From JABDIP01 sp965250245 (lineage in GTDB: Bacteria; Pseudomonadota; Alphaproteobacteria; DSM-16000; Inquilinaceae), in the NCBI GenBank assembly GCA_965250245.1, contig OZ252296.1:1240001-1304000 (forward strand): DNA of 64,000 nt. The letters are read 5' to 3'. The translations under genes were made by a program, and so were the position numbers. Shown here piece after piece: positions 1-6,851 of this stretch. The notes below the pieces were generated by a model. That model was not told the origin of the DNA, ran no database searches, and worked only from the letters and a program-made list of their open reading frames with translations. Position 1 is the stretch's first letter, and every line of letters begins with the position of its first letter.

Positions 1-2
1 AG

Positions 3-113
3 GCTCCCCTGATGGCTGGCGTCCGCGCCCCTGATCCGGCGCCAGCCAGGTCCCTTCCGATGGTCTCCGCCCTTGGGGCCGCGACCATTGCCATCGCCGG
101 TGCCTTTGCCTAA
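3..113 (+). CDS. possible 3' end of a gene entering from the left edge
   Basis: One frame is open from the window edge to a TAA at 111-113 and encodes about 36 residues ending in an Ala/Gly/Ile-rich hydrophobic stretch. That could be the last membrane segment of a protein whose body lies outside the window. The piece is too short to identify, and chance openness is common at this GC content. The drop in GC just after the stop fits an intergenic region starting there. Confidence 0.25.
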   Translation, partial: APLMAGVRAPDPAPARSLPMVSALGAATIAIAGAFA

Positions 114-236
114 GACGAAGCGCCGGATGGCATCGCCTCCGCGTATCTCGCGAAAAGCGATAATAAATTTGAACTGGGCACAATCTGCCTACTCAGACTT
201 AATGAAGTCCTAACGCCGCTGAGGGAGTGACGATCG
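114..236 (+). promoter_or_regulatory. leader region of galE
   Basis: This spacer is clearly AT-richer than its surroundings between about 155 and 205. It contains a TTGAAC hexamer at 169-174 that could be a -35 box, but no convincing -10 stands at the expected distance. A good ribosome binding site (GAGGGAG, 221-227) precedes the galE ATG. A promoter is likely here; its exact boxes are not resolved. Confidence 0.3.
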
Positions 237-1202
237 ATGAAAGTCCTGGTGGCGGGCGGCGCCGGATACATCGGCGCGCATGCCTGCAAGGCGCTGTCCA
301 AGGCCGGTTTCGAGCCGATCGCGTTGGACAATCTGTCGGCCGGGCACGCCGACGCGGTGCGCTGGGGCAAGCTGGTGCGATTCGATCTCTCCGACCATGC
401 CGCCCTGCCGGCGCTAATCGCCGAGGAGGGCGTCGGCGCGGTGATGCATTTCGCCGCATCCCTGAATGTCGGCGAGTCGGTCGAGGTGCCGGCCAAGTAC
501 TACGCCAACAACGTGGTCAACACCCTGGCGCTGCTGGACGCCATGCGCGAGACCGGGCTGGACACGATCGTCTTCTCCTCCAGCGCCGCCACCTATGGCA
601 CGCCGGAGCGGGTGCCGATGCCGGAGGACCATCCGCAGCGGCCGATCAACCCCTATGGCGAGACCAAGCTGGCGGTGGAGCGGGCGCTGAAATGGTACGG
701 CGAGGCCTATGGCCTGCGCTGGGCGGCACTGCGCTACTTCAACGCCGCCGGGGCCGATCCGGACGGCGAGATCGGCGAGGCCCATGACCCGGAATTCCAC
801 CTGATCCCGCTGGTCCTGGAGGCCGGCCTGGGCAAGCGGCCGCCGGTCAAGGTCTTCGGCACCGATTATCCGACCCCGGACGGCACCGCGGTCCGCGACT
901 ACGTGCATGTGACGGACCTGGCCGACGCCCATGTCCTGGCGCTGCAGCACCTGCTGGACGGCGGCGGCAGCATCGCCGCCAATCTGGGCACCGGGCGCGG
1001 CTATTCCGTGCGCCACGTGCTGGACGCCGCCGGCACGGCGCTGGGCGAGCCCGTGCCGTTCGAGAACGCGCCCCGCCGGGCCGGCGATCCGCCGGAACTG
1101 GTTGCCGATCCGTCGCTGGCCATGGACACCCTGCGGTGGTCACCCGCCCTGTCCGACCTGCCGACGATCCTGGAGACCGCCGTTCGCTGGCACCGCCGCT
1201 AG
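237..1202 (+). CDS. galE: UDP-glucose 4-epimerase
   Basis: Cytosolic NAD-dependent epimerase interconverting UDP-glucose and UDP-galactose, supplying sugars for surface polysaccharide. The Rossmann motif GGAGYIG is at residues 7-13. The SSSAATYG strand that carries the catalytic Ser is at 114-121, and the Tyr/Lys catalytic pair is Y140 and K144 in NPYGETK. The C-terminal substrate domain shows the family blocks RYFNAAGADP and AVRDYVHV. At 321 residues it is slightly shorter than typical GalE (about 330-340) but both ends look intact. The ATG follows GAGGGAG at 221-227. It appears to be a single gene; the next gene on the same strand starts about 100 bases later and has an unrelated role. Confidence 0.93.
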   Translation: MKVLVAGGAGYIGAHACKALSKAGFEPIALDNLSAGHADAVRWGKLVRFDLSDHAALPALIAEEGVGAVMHFAASLNVGESVEVPAKYYANNVVNTLALLDAMRETGLDTIVFSSSAATYGTPERVPMPEDHPQRPINPYGETKLAVERALKWYGEAYGLRWAALRYFNAAGADPDGEIGEAHDPEFHLIPLVLEAGLGKRPPVKVFGTDYPTPDGTAVRDYVHVTDLADAHVLALQHLLDGGGSIAANLGTGRGYSVRHVLDAAGTALGEPVPFENAPRRAGDPPELVADPSLAMDTLRWSPALSDLPTILETAVRWHRR

Positions 1203-1307
1203 GCCCGCATGGCGCCGGCCATCGGGCCGGCCGTAATCAGGATTCCTTAAGACCGGCATAGTATCCCCAATATCGACGCGGTCTCCGCGTCCTCCAGGAT
1301 CAGCCCA

Positions 1308-1964
1308 ATGCGCATACTGCACATCGAAAACGACAGTACGGCCGCCAAGGCCGCCGAAGCGATGCTCAACGGCGTCGTCGAGACCTATGACCGGACTTCG
1401 CTGGGCGAGAACGCCGTGAAGATGGCGGCGCTGGCGCATTACGACCTGATCCTGATGGAGATCCTGCTGCCGGACATCGATGGGCCGGAGGTGATCCGCC
1501 GTCTGCGGGCGAATCGTGTGCTGGCGCCGCTGGTGGTGGTGTCCTGGCTGGTCGATGATCGCGGTGTCTTCGACGCGGCGGCCTTCGGCGCCAATGACGC
1601 CCTGCCGAAACCGTTCACCCAGGACTCGCTGGTGGAATGCGTCCGCGCCGCGATCACCAAGTCCGGCCTCAGCTATCCGCAGCCGGCGGCGGATATGGGC
1701 GCCGACCGGCTGCCGGACGGCCAGGAGCGCCGCAAGCATCGCCGCTTCAAGACCGACCGGCCGGCCCGGATCACCCAGGGGCCGGGCATCGACTGCCGCA
1801 TCGTCGACCTGTCCCATGGCGGCGCCGGGATCCAGCTCCTGGCGGATCATTTCGACCTGCCGACCAGCTTCCAGATGGTGCTTGGGCAGGACACCCGGTA
1901 CACCTGCCGCGTCTGCTGGCGCCAGGGTCGGCGGCTCGGTGTGAAGTTTCTCGGCCGGGGCTGA
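1308..1964 (+). CDS. CtrA-like receiver domain with Glu at the phospho-site, fused to a PilZ domain
   Basis: Residues 1-120 align by eye with the N-terminal receiver of the alphaproteobacterial cell-cycle regulator CtrA (start MRILHIENDS, later LILMEILLPD and LPKPF). The CtrA DNA-binding domain is absent. Residues 140-216 are instead a PilZ domain with both c-di-GMP-binding motifs, RRKHRR at 141-146 and DLSHGG at 167-172. The residue matching CtrA Asp51 is Glu51 (GAG at 1458-1460), and the first acidic-pocket Asp is Asn8. Asp9, Ser79 and Lys101 are kept. The receiver is therefore unlikely to be phosphorylated normally; a Glu there can mimic the phosphorylated form. Probable role: a cytosolic c-di-GMP-responsive adaptor acting by protein contacts. 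The partner is unknown. It appears monocistronic. Confidence 0.88.
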   Translation: MRILHIENDSTAAKAAEAMLNGVVETYDRTSLGENAVKMAALAHYDLILMEILLPDIDGPEVIRRLRANRVLAPLVVVSWLVDDRGVFDAAAFGANDALPKPFTQDSLVECVRAAITKSGLSYPQPAADMGADRLPDGQERRKHRRFKTDRPARITQGPGIDCRIVDLSHGGAGIQLLADHFDLPTSFQMVLGQDTRYTCRVCWRQGRRLGVKFLGRG

Positions 1965-1985
1965 TCTCGCCGCAGGTCCAGTGGC

Positions 1986-3185
1986 CTAGGCGCCCAGCAG
2001 CCTGAGGGTCGCGCCCTCATAGGTCCGATAGGTCGGCGCGATGCTGTCGATCTCGAAGCCCTCATTGGCGCCGTGTACGCCGGCGCACCGCACCCCGAAC
2101 CCGCAGGTCGCCTCGATCCCGGAGGAGGCCAGCAGGTTGCCGATGTTCGACGGCCCGCTCACCTGTTCCGGAATCGCATGCCCCATCGCCTCCGCCGCGG
2201 CGCTGTTCAGGGCCAGCCGCAATGCAGAGTCCTCGGGCAGGCGGTAGGGCGGCCAGCTGTTCGTCTCGGTGATGTCGGTCGGCGTCCCGGTCGGGTGGTC
2301 GCGATCGACACGCCAGACCGCGTCGGCCAGCACCGCCTCGGCCCAGGACCGGCCGGCGGCCGGCGTCAGCCGGAAATCGACGTTGATCTCGCAGCGATCG
2401 GGAATGACGCTGAACCCGCTGCCGCCCCGGATGGCGGTGACCGAGATCCTCGGCGGAAGCGGAAAGTCCGGATCGTCGATGTCGGGGATCTCGGTGGCCT
2501 GAAGGGCCAGGGCAAGATGCGCCGCCTTGTCGATGGCGTTGGCGGCGGGTCCGCGCGGCTTGCCGGAATGCTCCGCCCGACCGTGGACCACGACGCGGCT
2601 GCGGTAGAAGCCGCGCGCGCCGATATTGACCGCCGAGTCGTCCGGATAGCCGATCATCACGCCCGACAGATCCAACTTGGTGCGCAGCAGCGCCTTGACG
2701 CCCCCGAAGCCGCCGGTGTGCTCGTCACCGTCGAACAGCAGCAGCAGGCGTCCGGCCAGCCGGTCCCGCATGCCGGCGAGGGCCACGCCGAGATGGCAGA
2801 ACATGGCGATCGCCACCTTGGAGTCGGCGGCCCCGCGCCCGTACAGCCAGCCATCGCGCTCGGTCGGTTCGAAGGGCGGTGAGGTCCAGGTCTCCGGATC
2901 GCCGGCCGGCGCGGTGTCGGCGCAGGCATTGAGGCAGATCGTCGGACCGTCGGCATCGCCGACGATCTCCGTGATCAGCGCGACCGGGTCGCCGCGCCGG
3001 TCCGACAGCATGCGCGGCTTCAGCCCGTTGGCGTCCAGGAACCGGGCGATGGCGATGAGCATCGGGCCGTTGCTGTCGATGCCGGATTGCGAGGGGGTGG
3101 CGACCAGCGTGCAGGTCAAATCGAGGATCGCGTCCACCGGCACGACGACGGCGCCAGTGCTGGCGGTCATCGCACCGTCTTGCAT
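1986..3185 (-). CDS. M20 family metallohydrolase (ArgE/DapE/ACY1-like)
   Basis: A 399-aa cytosolic amidohydrolase of the M20 peptidase family, which removes acyl groups from amino acids or cleaves small peptides. Visible family blocks are PETWTSPPF, the metal-bridging Asp in GRGAADSK, the catalytic Glu in FDGDEHTGG, a dimerisation-domain segment with HSGKPRGPAANA, and a C-terminal GVHGANE block. Two metal-site positions differ from the textbook pattern. The usual GHxD is ACAD (Cys in place of His), and the usual DEE is DEH. I cannot tell whether this marks a subfamily with a different metal or a weakened enzyme. An in-frame GTG at 3188 and an ATG at 3170 are alternative starts; none has a strong ribosome binding site. 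Substrate unknown. Confidence 0.82.
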   Translation of the reverse strand: MQDGAMTASTGAVVVPVDAILDLTCTLVATPSQSGIDSNGPMLIAIARFLDANGLKPRMLSDRRGDPVALITEIVGDADGPTICLNACADTAPAGDPETWTSPPFEPTERDGWLYGRGAADSKVAIAMFCHLGVALAGMRDRLAGRLLLLFDGDEHTGGFGGVKALLRTKLDLSGVMIGYPDDSAVNIGARGFYRSRVVVHGRAEHSGKPRGPAANAIDKAAHLALALQATEIPDIDDPDFPLPPRISVTAIRGGSGFSVIPDRCEINVDFRLTPAAGRSWAEAVLADAVWRVDRDHPTGTPTDITETNSWPPYRLPEDSALRLALNSAAAEAMGHAIPEQVSGPSNIGNLLASSGIEATCGFGVRCAGVHGANEGFEIDSIAPTYRTYEGATLRLLGA

Positions 3186-3526
3186 CACGGTGAACGTCGA
3201 GGGGCGCGTGCCGCCATCCTCGCCATCGGGAAACCCTCTTGCCCGCGGTTCGCTCTCTCACCGTATACAATAGCACTTTCCGGGCGCGAGAGTATTTCTG
3301 CGCAGAGGCCGGAAATGTCGATATTCGCGGTGGGCGCGCCTGGAGGTCCGCACGGTTCGCGTGGCCGTACGCCGGCAGCTCCGGGGCGACCGAAACGCCG
3401 TTGCGCATGCTTCCGAAACACCTGAAACAACTGAGTTTTTGTTGAAACCATTCCGCCGTTGCCCGGTCTGGTTGCGCGGACTTATGGTCCCGGCCCTCAC
3501 GATCGGAATGCTGAAGGAGACAGGCC
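3186..3526. other. divergent intergenic region
   Basis: This 341-base region separates the leftward M20 gene from a rightward gene, so it should hold two divergent promoters. It is less GC-rich in parts, notably around 3270-3300 and 3420-3450. A clear ribosome binding site (GAAGGAGA, 3513-3520) precedes the rightward ATG. I see no inverted repeat, RNA gene or convincing open frame in it. Confidence 0.4.
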
Positions 3527-4087
3527 ATGCCGGGGCCGGAGACGGGGTTGAATCGGGCCTGCCGCAAGGTGGGGGCGGTGGCGGAGGTGCTGCCGCAGTC
3601 GTGGAGCGACAAGGCGCGCGGTGAGATCAACGAGGCCTGCGGCAAGATCGCCGCCAAGGCGAAGACCAAGGCGCGCGATCTGGAGCATCTCGCCGCCGGC
3701 CAGCTGGGCCGCATCAGCGAGGAGACCTGGACCGAGCTGGCCGAGATCGCCCAGGACCAGGCCAAGTCCCTGTCCGCCGGTCCGGCGAAGGATCCGTATC
3801 CGAAGCTGTCGTTGAAGCCCGACAAGCTGACCGACCTGACCAAGGGCAAGGGCGAGCGCTTCAAGCTCGGGGTGCCGGTCAAGCTGTCCAGCGGCACCGA
3901 CATCTACCTGTTCCTGAACTACGACAAGAAGCGGCTGCTGCGCGGCGACCCCAAGCTCTACGGCGGTGGCGCCGGCTTCAAGCAGGCGGTCGGCAACCGC
4001 ACCGCGCTCAGCGGCGAGGTGCTGATCGACACCAGCAAGGAGCAGACGTCGAAGGCCGGCTTCATCAGGCTCGAGGTCGCCTGGTAG
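3527..4087 (+). CDS. hypothetical protein, 186 aa
   Basis: I do not recognise this protein. Residues 1-85 are Ala/Lys/Glu-rich and should be helical, with a stretch of alternating Lys and Ala around 40-50. Residues 85-115 are Lys/Pro/Leu-rich and probably extended. Residues 115-186 look beta-rich, with alternating hydrophobic residues and the ending RLEVAW. There is no signal peptide, lipobox or membrane segment. GC content, codon use and the good ribosome binding site at 3513-3520 support real coding. It runs tail-to-tail into the DUF5675-like gene, with 15 bases between the stops, and no neighbour hints at function. Confidence 0.65.
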   Translation: MPGPETGLNRACRKVGAVAEVLPQSWSDKARGEINEACGKIAAKAKTKARDLEHLAAGQLGRISEETWTELAEIAQDQAKSLSAGPAKDPYPKLSLKPDKLTDLTKGKGERFKLGVPVKLSSGTDIYLFLNYDKKRLLRGDPKLYGGGAGFKQAVGNRTALSGEVLIDTSKEQTSKAGFIRLEVAW

Positions 4088-4102
4088 GCGCCGCGCCGAC
4101 GG

Positions 4103-4642
4103 TCAGGCGTAGGCCGTCCCGGTGTCGATCCGGGGCGGCAGCCTGGCCGCGATGGTGACCGTCGGCCGCGTAACGTCGCCCTTCCCGCCGCGTGCCTTGG
4201 CAACGCCCTTGCGGCCCGCGAGGTGATCGTGGCGGGCGCGGATCTGCTCCATCAGCTTGACGGACTGCGTCTGGATCACGCGGTCGCCCTTCTTTAGCTT
4301 CGCCTGTTCGAAGTCGTTGAAGTGCACCGGCAGGATGCAGCCCTTCAGGCCCATGTTCTTGTGGGCCCGATGGATCTGGATATAGGTCCGGTGCCCGGTT
4401 CCCTTCAGCTGCAGGCGCCAGCCCTTGCGGCCGTCCCGCCGCACCGTCATCTCATAGGTGCCGAGCTTGATGCGGCTGCGGTTCTTGCGGCTGCGCCCGT
4501 CGCGATCCTCCCGCCACGGCAGCTCATAGGAATACGAGAGGAACTCCCAGCGCTTGCCGTCGAACGAGCGGGCATACAGCCGGCCCCAATTGTTCTCGGA
4601 CTTGTACTCGTCGCGCACGACCATCAGGAACGGCCAACCCAT
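4103..4642 (-). CDS. DUF5675-like protein
   Basis: A 179-aa protein whose middle carries the landmarks of the DUF5675 family: an opening block with GRLYARSFDG, then ELPW, then NRSRIKLGTYEM, and finally a His (IHRAHKN) followed by GLKGCILPV. Members are often phage-encoded. The His plus Gly-Cys-Ile arrangement is reminiscent of L,D-transpeptidase-like folds, but no activity is established that I can cite. Residues 135-179 form a basic, probably disordered tail. There is no signal peptide, so it is predicted cytosolic. Upstream lies an AT-rich patch (about 4680-4730), unusual for this genome, that probably holds its promoter. The phage association raises the possibility that it was acquired. 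Confidence 0.72.
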   Translation of the reverse strand: MGWPFLMVVRDEYKSENNWGRLYARSFDGKRWEFLSYSYELPWREDRDGRSRKNRSRIKLGTYEMTVRRDGRKGWRLQLKGTGHRTYIQIHRAHKNMGLKGCILPVHFNDFEQAKLKKGDRVIQTQSVKLMEQIRARHDHLAGRKGVAKARGGKGDVTRPTVTIAARLPPRIDTGTAYA

Positions 4643-4741
4643 GGTCCCATCTCCCCTTGAAATACGGTTGGGGTCGTCTCGAAATGTACCTATTTTAATT
4701 AAATTTTATCTAATAGGGAAGGCTATAGCACCGTGGGCGAT

Positions 4742-4765
4742 CGGGCCGGTCCGGCGACCGGCCCG
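4742..4765 (-). terminator. hairpin downstream of the hydantoinase gene
   Basis: A perfect 10-bp stem (CGGGCCGGTC with its complement, 4-base loop) lies 18 bases past the stop of the leftward hydantoinase gene. It is well placed for a terminator but no uridine run follows directly; the next AT-rich stretch is 20-60 bases further on. Termination is inferred from position and stem strength. Confidence 0.45.
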
Positions 4766-4783
4766 GAATAACGGACGGTCGAT

Positions 4784-6238
4784 CTAGACCCCGGCGGGGA
4801 TGTTCTCCGCCTTGCGCTCCACCTTGCGCGGGGCGGTCAGCTCCTTCCAGGTGGACAGCGCCCGGTTGACGGCAGGGTAGGCCTCGCGCGGCACGAACTG
4901 CCCGTGCCCTGGCTCGGCCTTCATGGTGCCGGCCTCCACCGCGACCTTGCCGCGGGTCAGGGTGTAGCGGGGCAGCCCGGTGACCGACATGCCTTCGAAC
5001 ACGTTGTAGTCGATGACCGACTGCTGGGCGTCGGCGGTGATGGTCTTGCTGGCCTTCGGGTCCCAGACCACCAGGTCGGCATCCGCACCTTCCAGCACCG
5101 CGCCCTTCTTCGGGTACATGTTGAGGATGCGGGCGATGTTGGTGGATGTGACGGCCACGAACTCGTTCATGGTCAGCCGGCCGGTCGCCACGCCATGGGT
5201 CCACAAGAGTGGCATGCGGTCTTCCAGCCCGCCGGTGCCGTTGGGGATCATGGTGAAGTTGTCCAGCCCCATCTTCTTCTGCTCGGTGGTGAACGAGCAG
5301 TGGTCGGTGGCGACCACCTGCAGGCTGCCGGCCTGAAGGCCGGCCCACAGGCTGTCCTGATGCGCCTTGTCGCGGAACGGCGGCGACATCACCCGACGGG
5401 CGGCGTGGATCCAGTCCTGGTTCTGGTACTCGCTCTCGTCCAGCACCAGGTGCTGGATCAGCGGCTCGCCATAGACCCGGATGCCCTTCTGCCGGGCTCG
5501 GCGGATCGCCTCATGGGCCTGCTCGCAGGAGGTGTGCACCACGTAGAGCGGCACGTTGGCCATGTCGGCGATCATGATCGCCCGGTTGGCGGCCTCGCCC
5601 TCGACCTCGGGCGGGCGGGAATAGGCGTGGCCCTCCGGCCCGGTGACGCCCATCTCCATGTATTTCTGCTGCAGGTGCGCGACCACGTCGCCGTTCTCGG
5701 CATGCACCAGCGGCATGGCGCCCAGTGCGGCGCAGCGCTGGAACGACGCGTACATTTCGTCGTCGTCCACCATCAGCGCGCCCTTGTAGGCCATGAAGTG
5801 CTTGAAGGTGTTGATGCCGCGGTCGACCACCTCGGCCATCTCGTTGAACACCTGCTCCGACCACCAGGTCACGGCCATGTGGTAGGAATAGTCGGAACAG
5901 GCGTTGGAGGATTTCTGCCGCCATTGCGCCAGCGCCTCCAGCAGCGACTGGTCCGGCGCCGCCAGGCAGAAATCGACGATCATCGTGGTGCCGCCGGACA
6001 GCCCGGCGCGAGTGCCGCTCTCGAAGGTGTCGGCGGAATGGGTGCCCATGAAGGGCATCTCCATATGGGTGTGCGGGTCGATGCCGCCGGGCATCACGTA
6101 GCAGTCGGAGGCGTCCAAGACCGTGTCGCCGGCGAGGTCCGGCCCGATCCGCGAAATGGTGTCGCCCTCGATCAGCACGTCGGCCTGCCATGTGCGGTCC
6201 GCCGTGACGATGGTGCCGCCCTTGATCACCGTAGACAT
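4784..6238 (-). CDS. hydA: dihydropyrimidinase / D-hydantoinase
   Basis: A 484-aa cyclic amidohydrolase that opens the ring of dihydrouracil, dihydrothymine or hydantoins, yielding carbamoyl amino acids in pyrimidine breakdown. Binuclear-metal residues are visible: His56 and His58 in PHTHME, Lys152 in FMAYKG (the lysine that is carbamylated in this family), His179 in LVHAENG, the later His in YVVHTS, and the Asp in VATDHCS. The ATG at 6238 is preceded by GGAGGGGGAG; a longer upstream open frame lacks any family similarity and was not used. No other pyrimidine-degradation gene (amidase, dehydrogenase) is adjacent, so the substrate is set by family only. Upstream lie long palindromic repeats. 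Confidence 0.93.
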   Translation of the reverse strand: MSTVIKGGTIVTADRTWQADVLIEGDTISRIGPDLAGDTVLDASDCYVMPGGIDPHTHMEMPFMGTHSADTFESGTRAGLSGGTTMIVDFCLAAPDQSLLEALAQWRQKSSNACSDYSYHMAVTWWSEQVFNEMAEVVDRGINTFKHFMAYKGALMVDDDEMYASFQRCAALGAMPLVHAENGDVVAHLQQKYMEMGVTGPEGHAYSRPPEVEGEAANRAIMIADMANVPLYVVHTSCEQAHEAIRRARQKGIRVYGEPLIQHLVLDESEYQNQDWIHAARRVMSPPFRDKAHQDSLWAGLQAGSLQVVATDHCSFTTEQKKMGLDNFTMIPNGTGGLEDRMPLLWTHGVATGRLTMNEFVAVTSTNIARILNMYPKKGAVLEGADADLVVWDPKASKTITADAQQSVIDYNVFEGMSVTGLPRYTLTRGKVAVEAGTMKAEPGHGQFVPREAYPAVNRALSTWKELTAPRKVERKAENIPAGV

Positions 6239-6397
6239 GGTGTGAATGCTCCCCCTCCGGGCCCGGTTTTCCGGGCGTTGGTGTTGCTGGATGGCCCGCG
6301 ACATCGTCGCGCATGCGGCGGAACCTGACCGTTCGGTCAAAGCCTAGCGCAGTCCCAGGCGCAAGACAAAGGGCCCGGACCCACAAACAGCGCCGGG

Positions 6398-6763
6398 TCA
6401 CCACCAAGGCATGAAGACACCAAGAGGCCCCGTTGGCGGCGCCGAAGGCGCTGCAATGGCCAACCTCAGTGAATGCTGCGATCGGCCTTTTGGGGAACCA
6501 CAGAGACACAGAGGCACAGAGAACCAAAATCCCCATCGTCATTCCCGCGAAGGCGGGAATCCAGTCTGCACCAGTGTGCCGCTGTCAGCGTCGTGAACCC
6601 TGGATTCCCGCCTTCGCGGGAATGACAGCTCTGTTGTTGGCGTTGGTTCTCTGTGTCTCTGTGCCTCTGTGGTTCCCCAGCATCAATCGCCGCCCAGCCT
6701 GTCGGATGTCATTGCCGCGCCCTAGGGCGCCGCGAACCAGATCACTTGGTGTCTTGGTGGTGA
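6398..6763. repeat. three-layer nested inverted repeat (copy 1)
   Basis: This fills most of the 613-base gap between the hydantoinase and the transporter. The outer arms at 6398-6425 and 6744-6763 are of the CACCAAGACACCAAG type. The middle arms at 6491-6527 and 6643-6679 are 37 bp long, with two mismatches, and built from ACAGAG steps. The inner arms at 6538-6564 and 6600-6626 are a perfect 27-bp pair. Each inner arm contains a small palindrome, ATTCCCGCGAAGGCGGGAAT, which fits the pattern ATTCCC-N8-GGGAAT described for Neisseria dRS3 repeats. No open frame or transposase is present. Nested, non-autonomous repeat insertions are the likely origin. Confidence 0.85.
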
Positions 6764-6851
6764 AACGAATTGCTTTTCGCTTCTTTTCTCTAAGGCTCTG
6801 TGCCTGTCTGGTGAGATGTCCGACCCATGATTCGGGCGCGGAGGCCGGGAC

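Noticed and set aside
6491..6679. CRISPR-like repeats
   Set aside because: Only two arms in inverted orientation, built of short internal ACAGAG steps; no spacer-repeat alternation and no cas genes.
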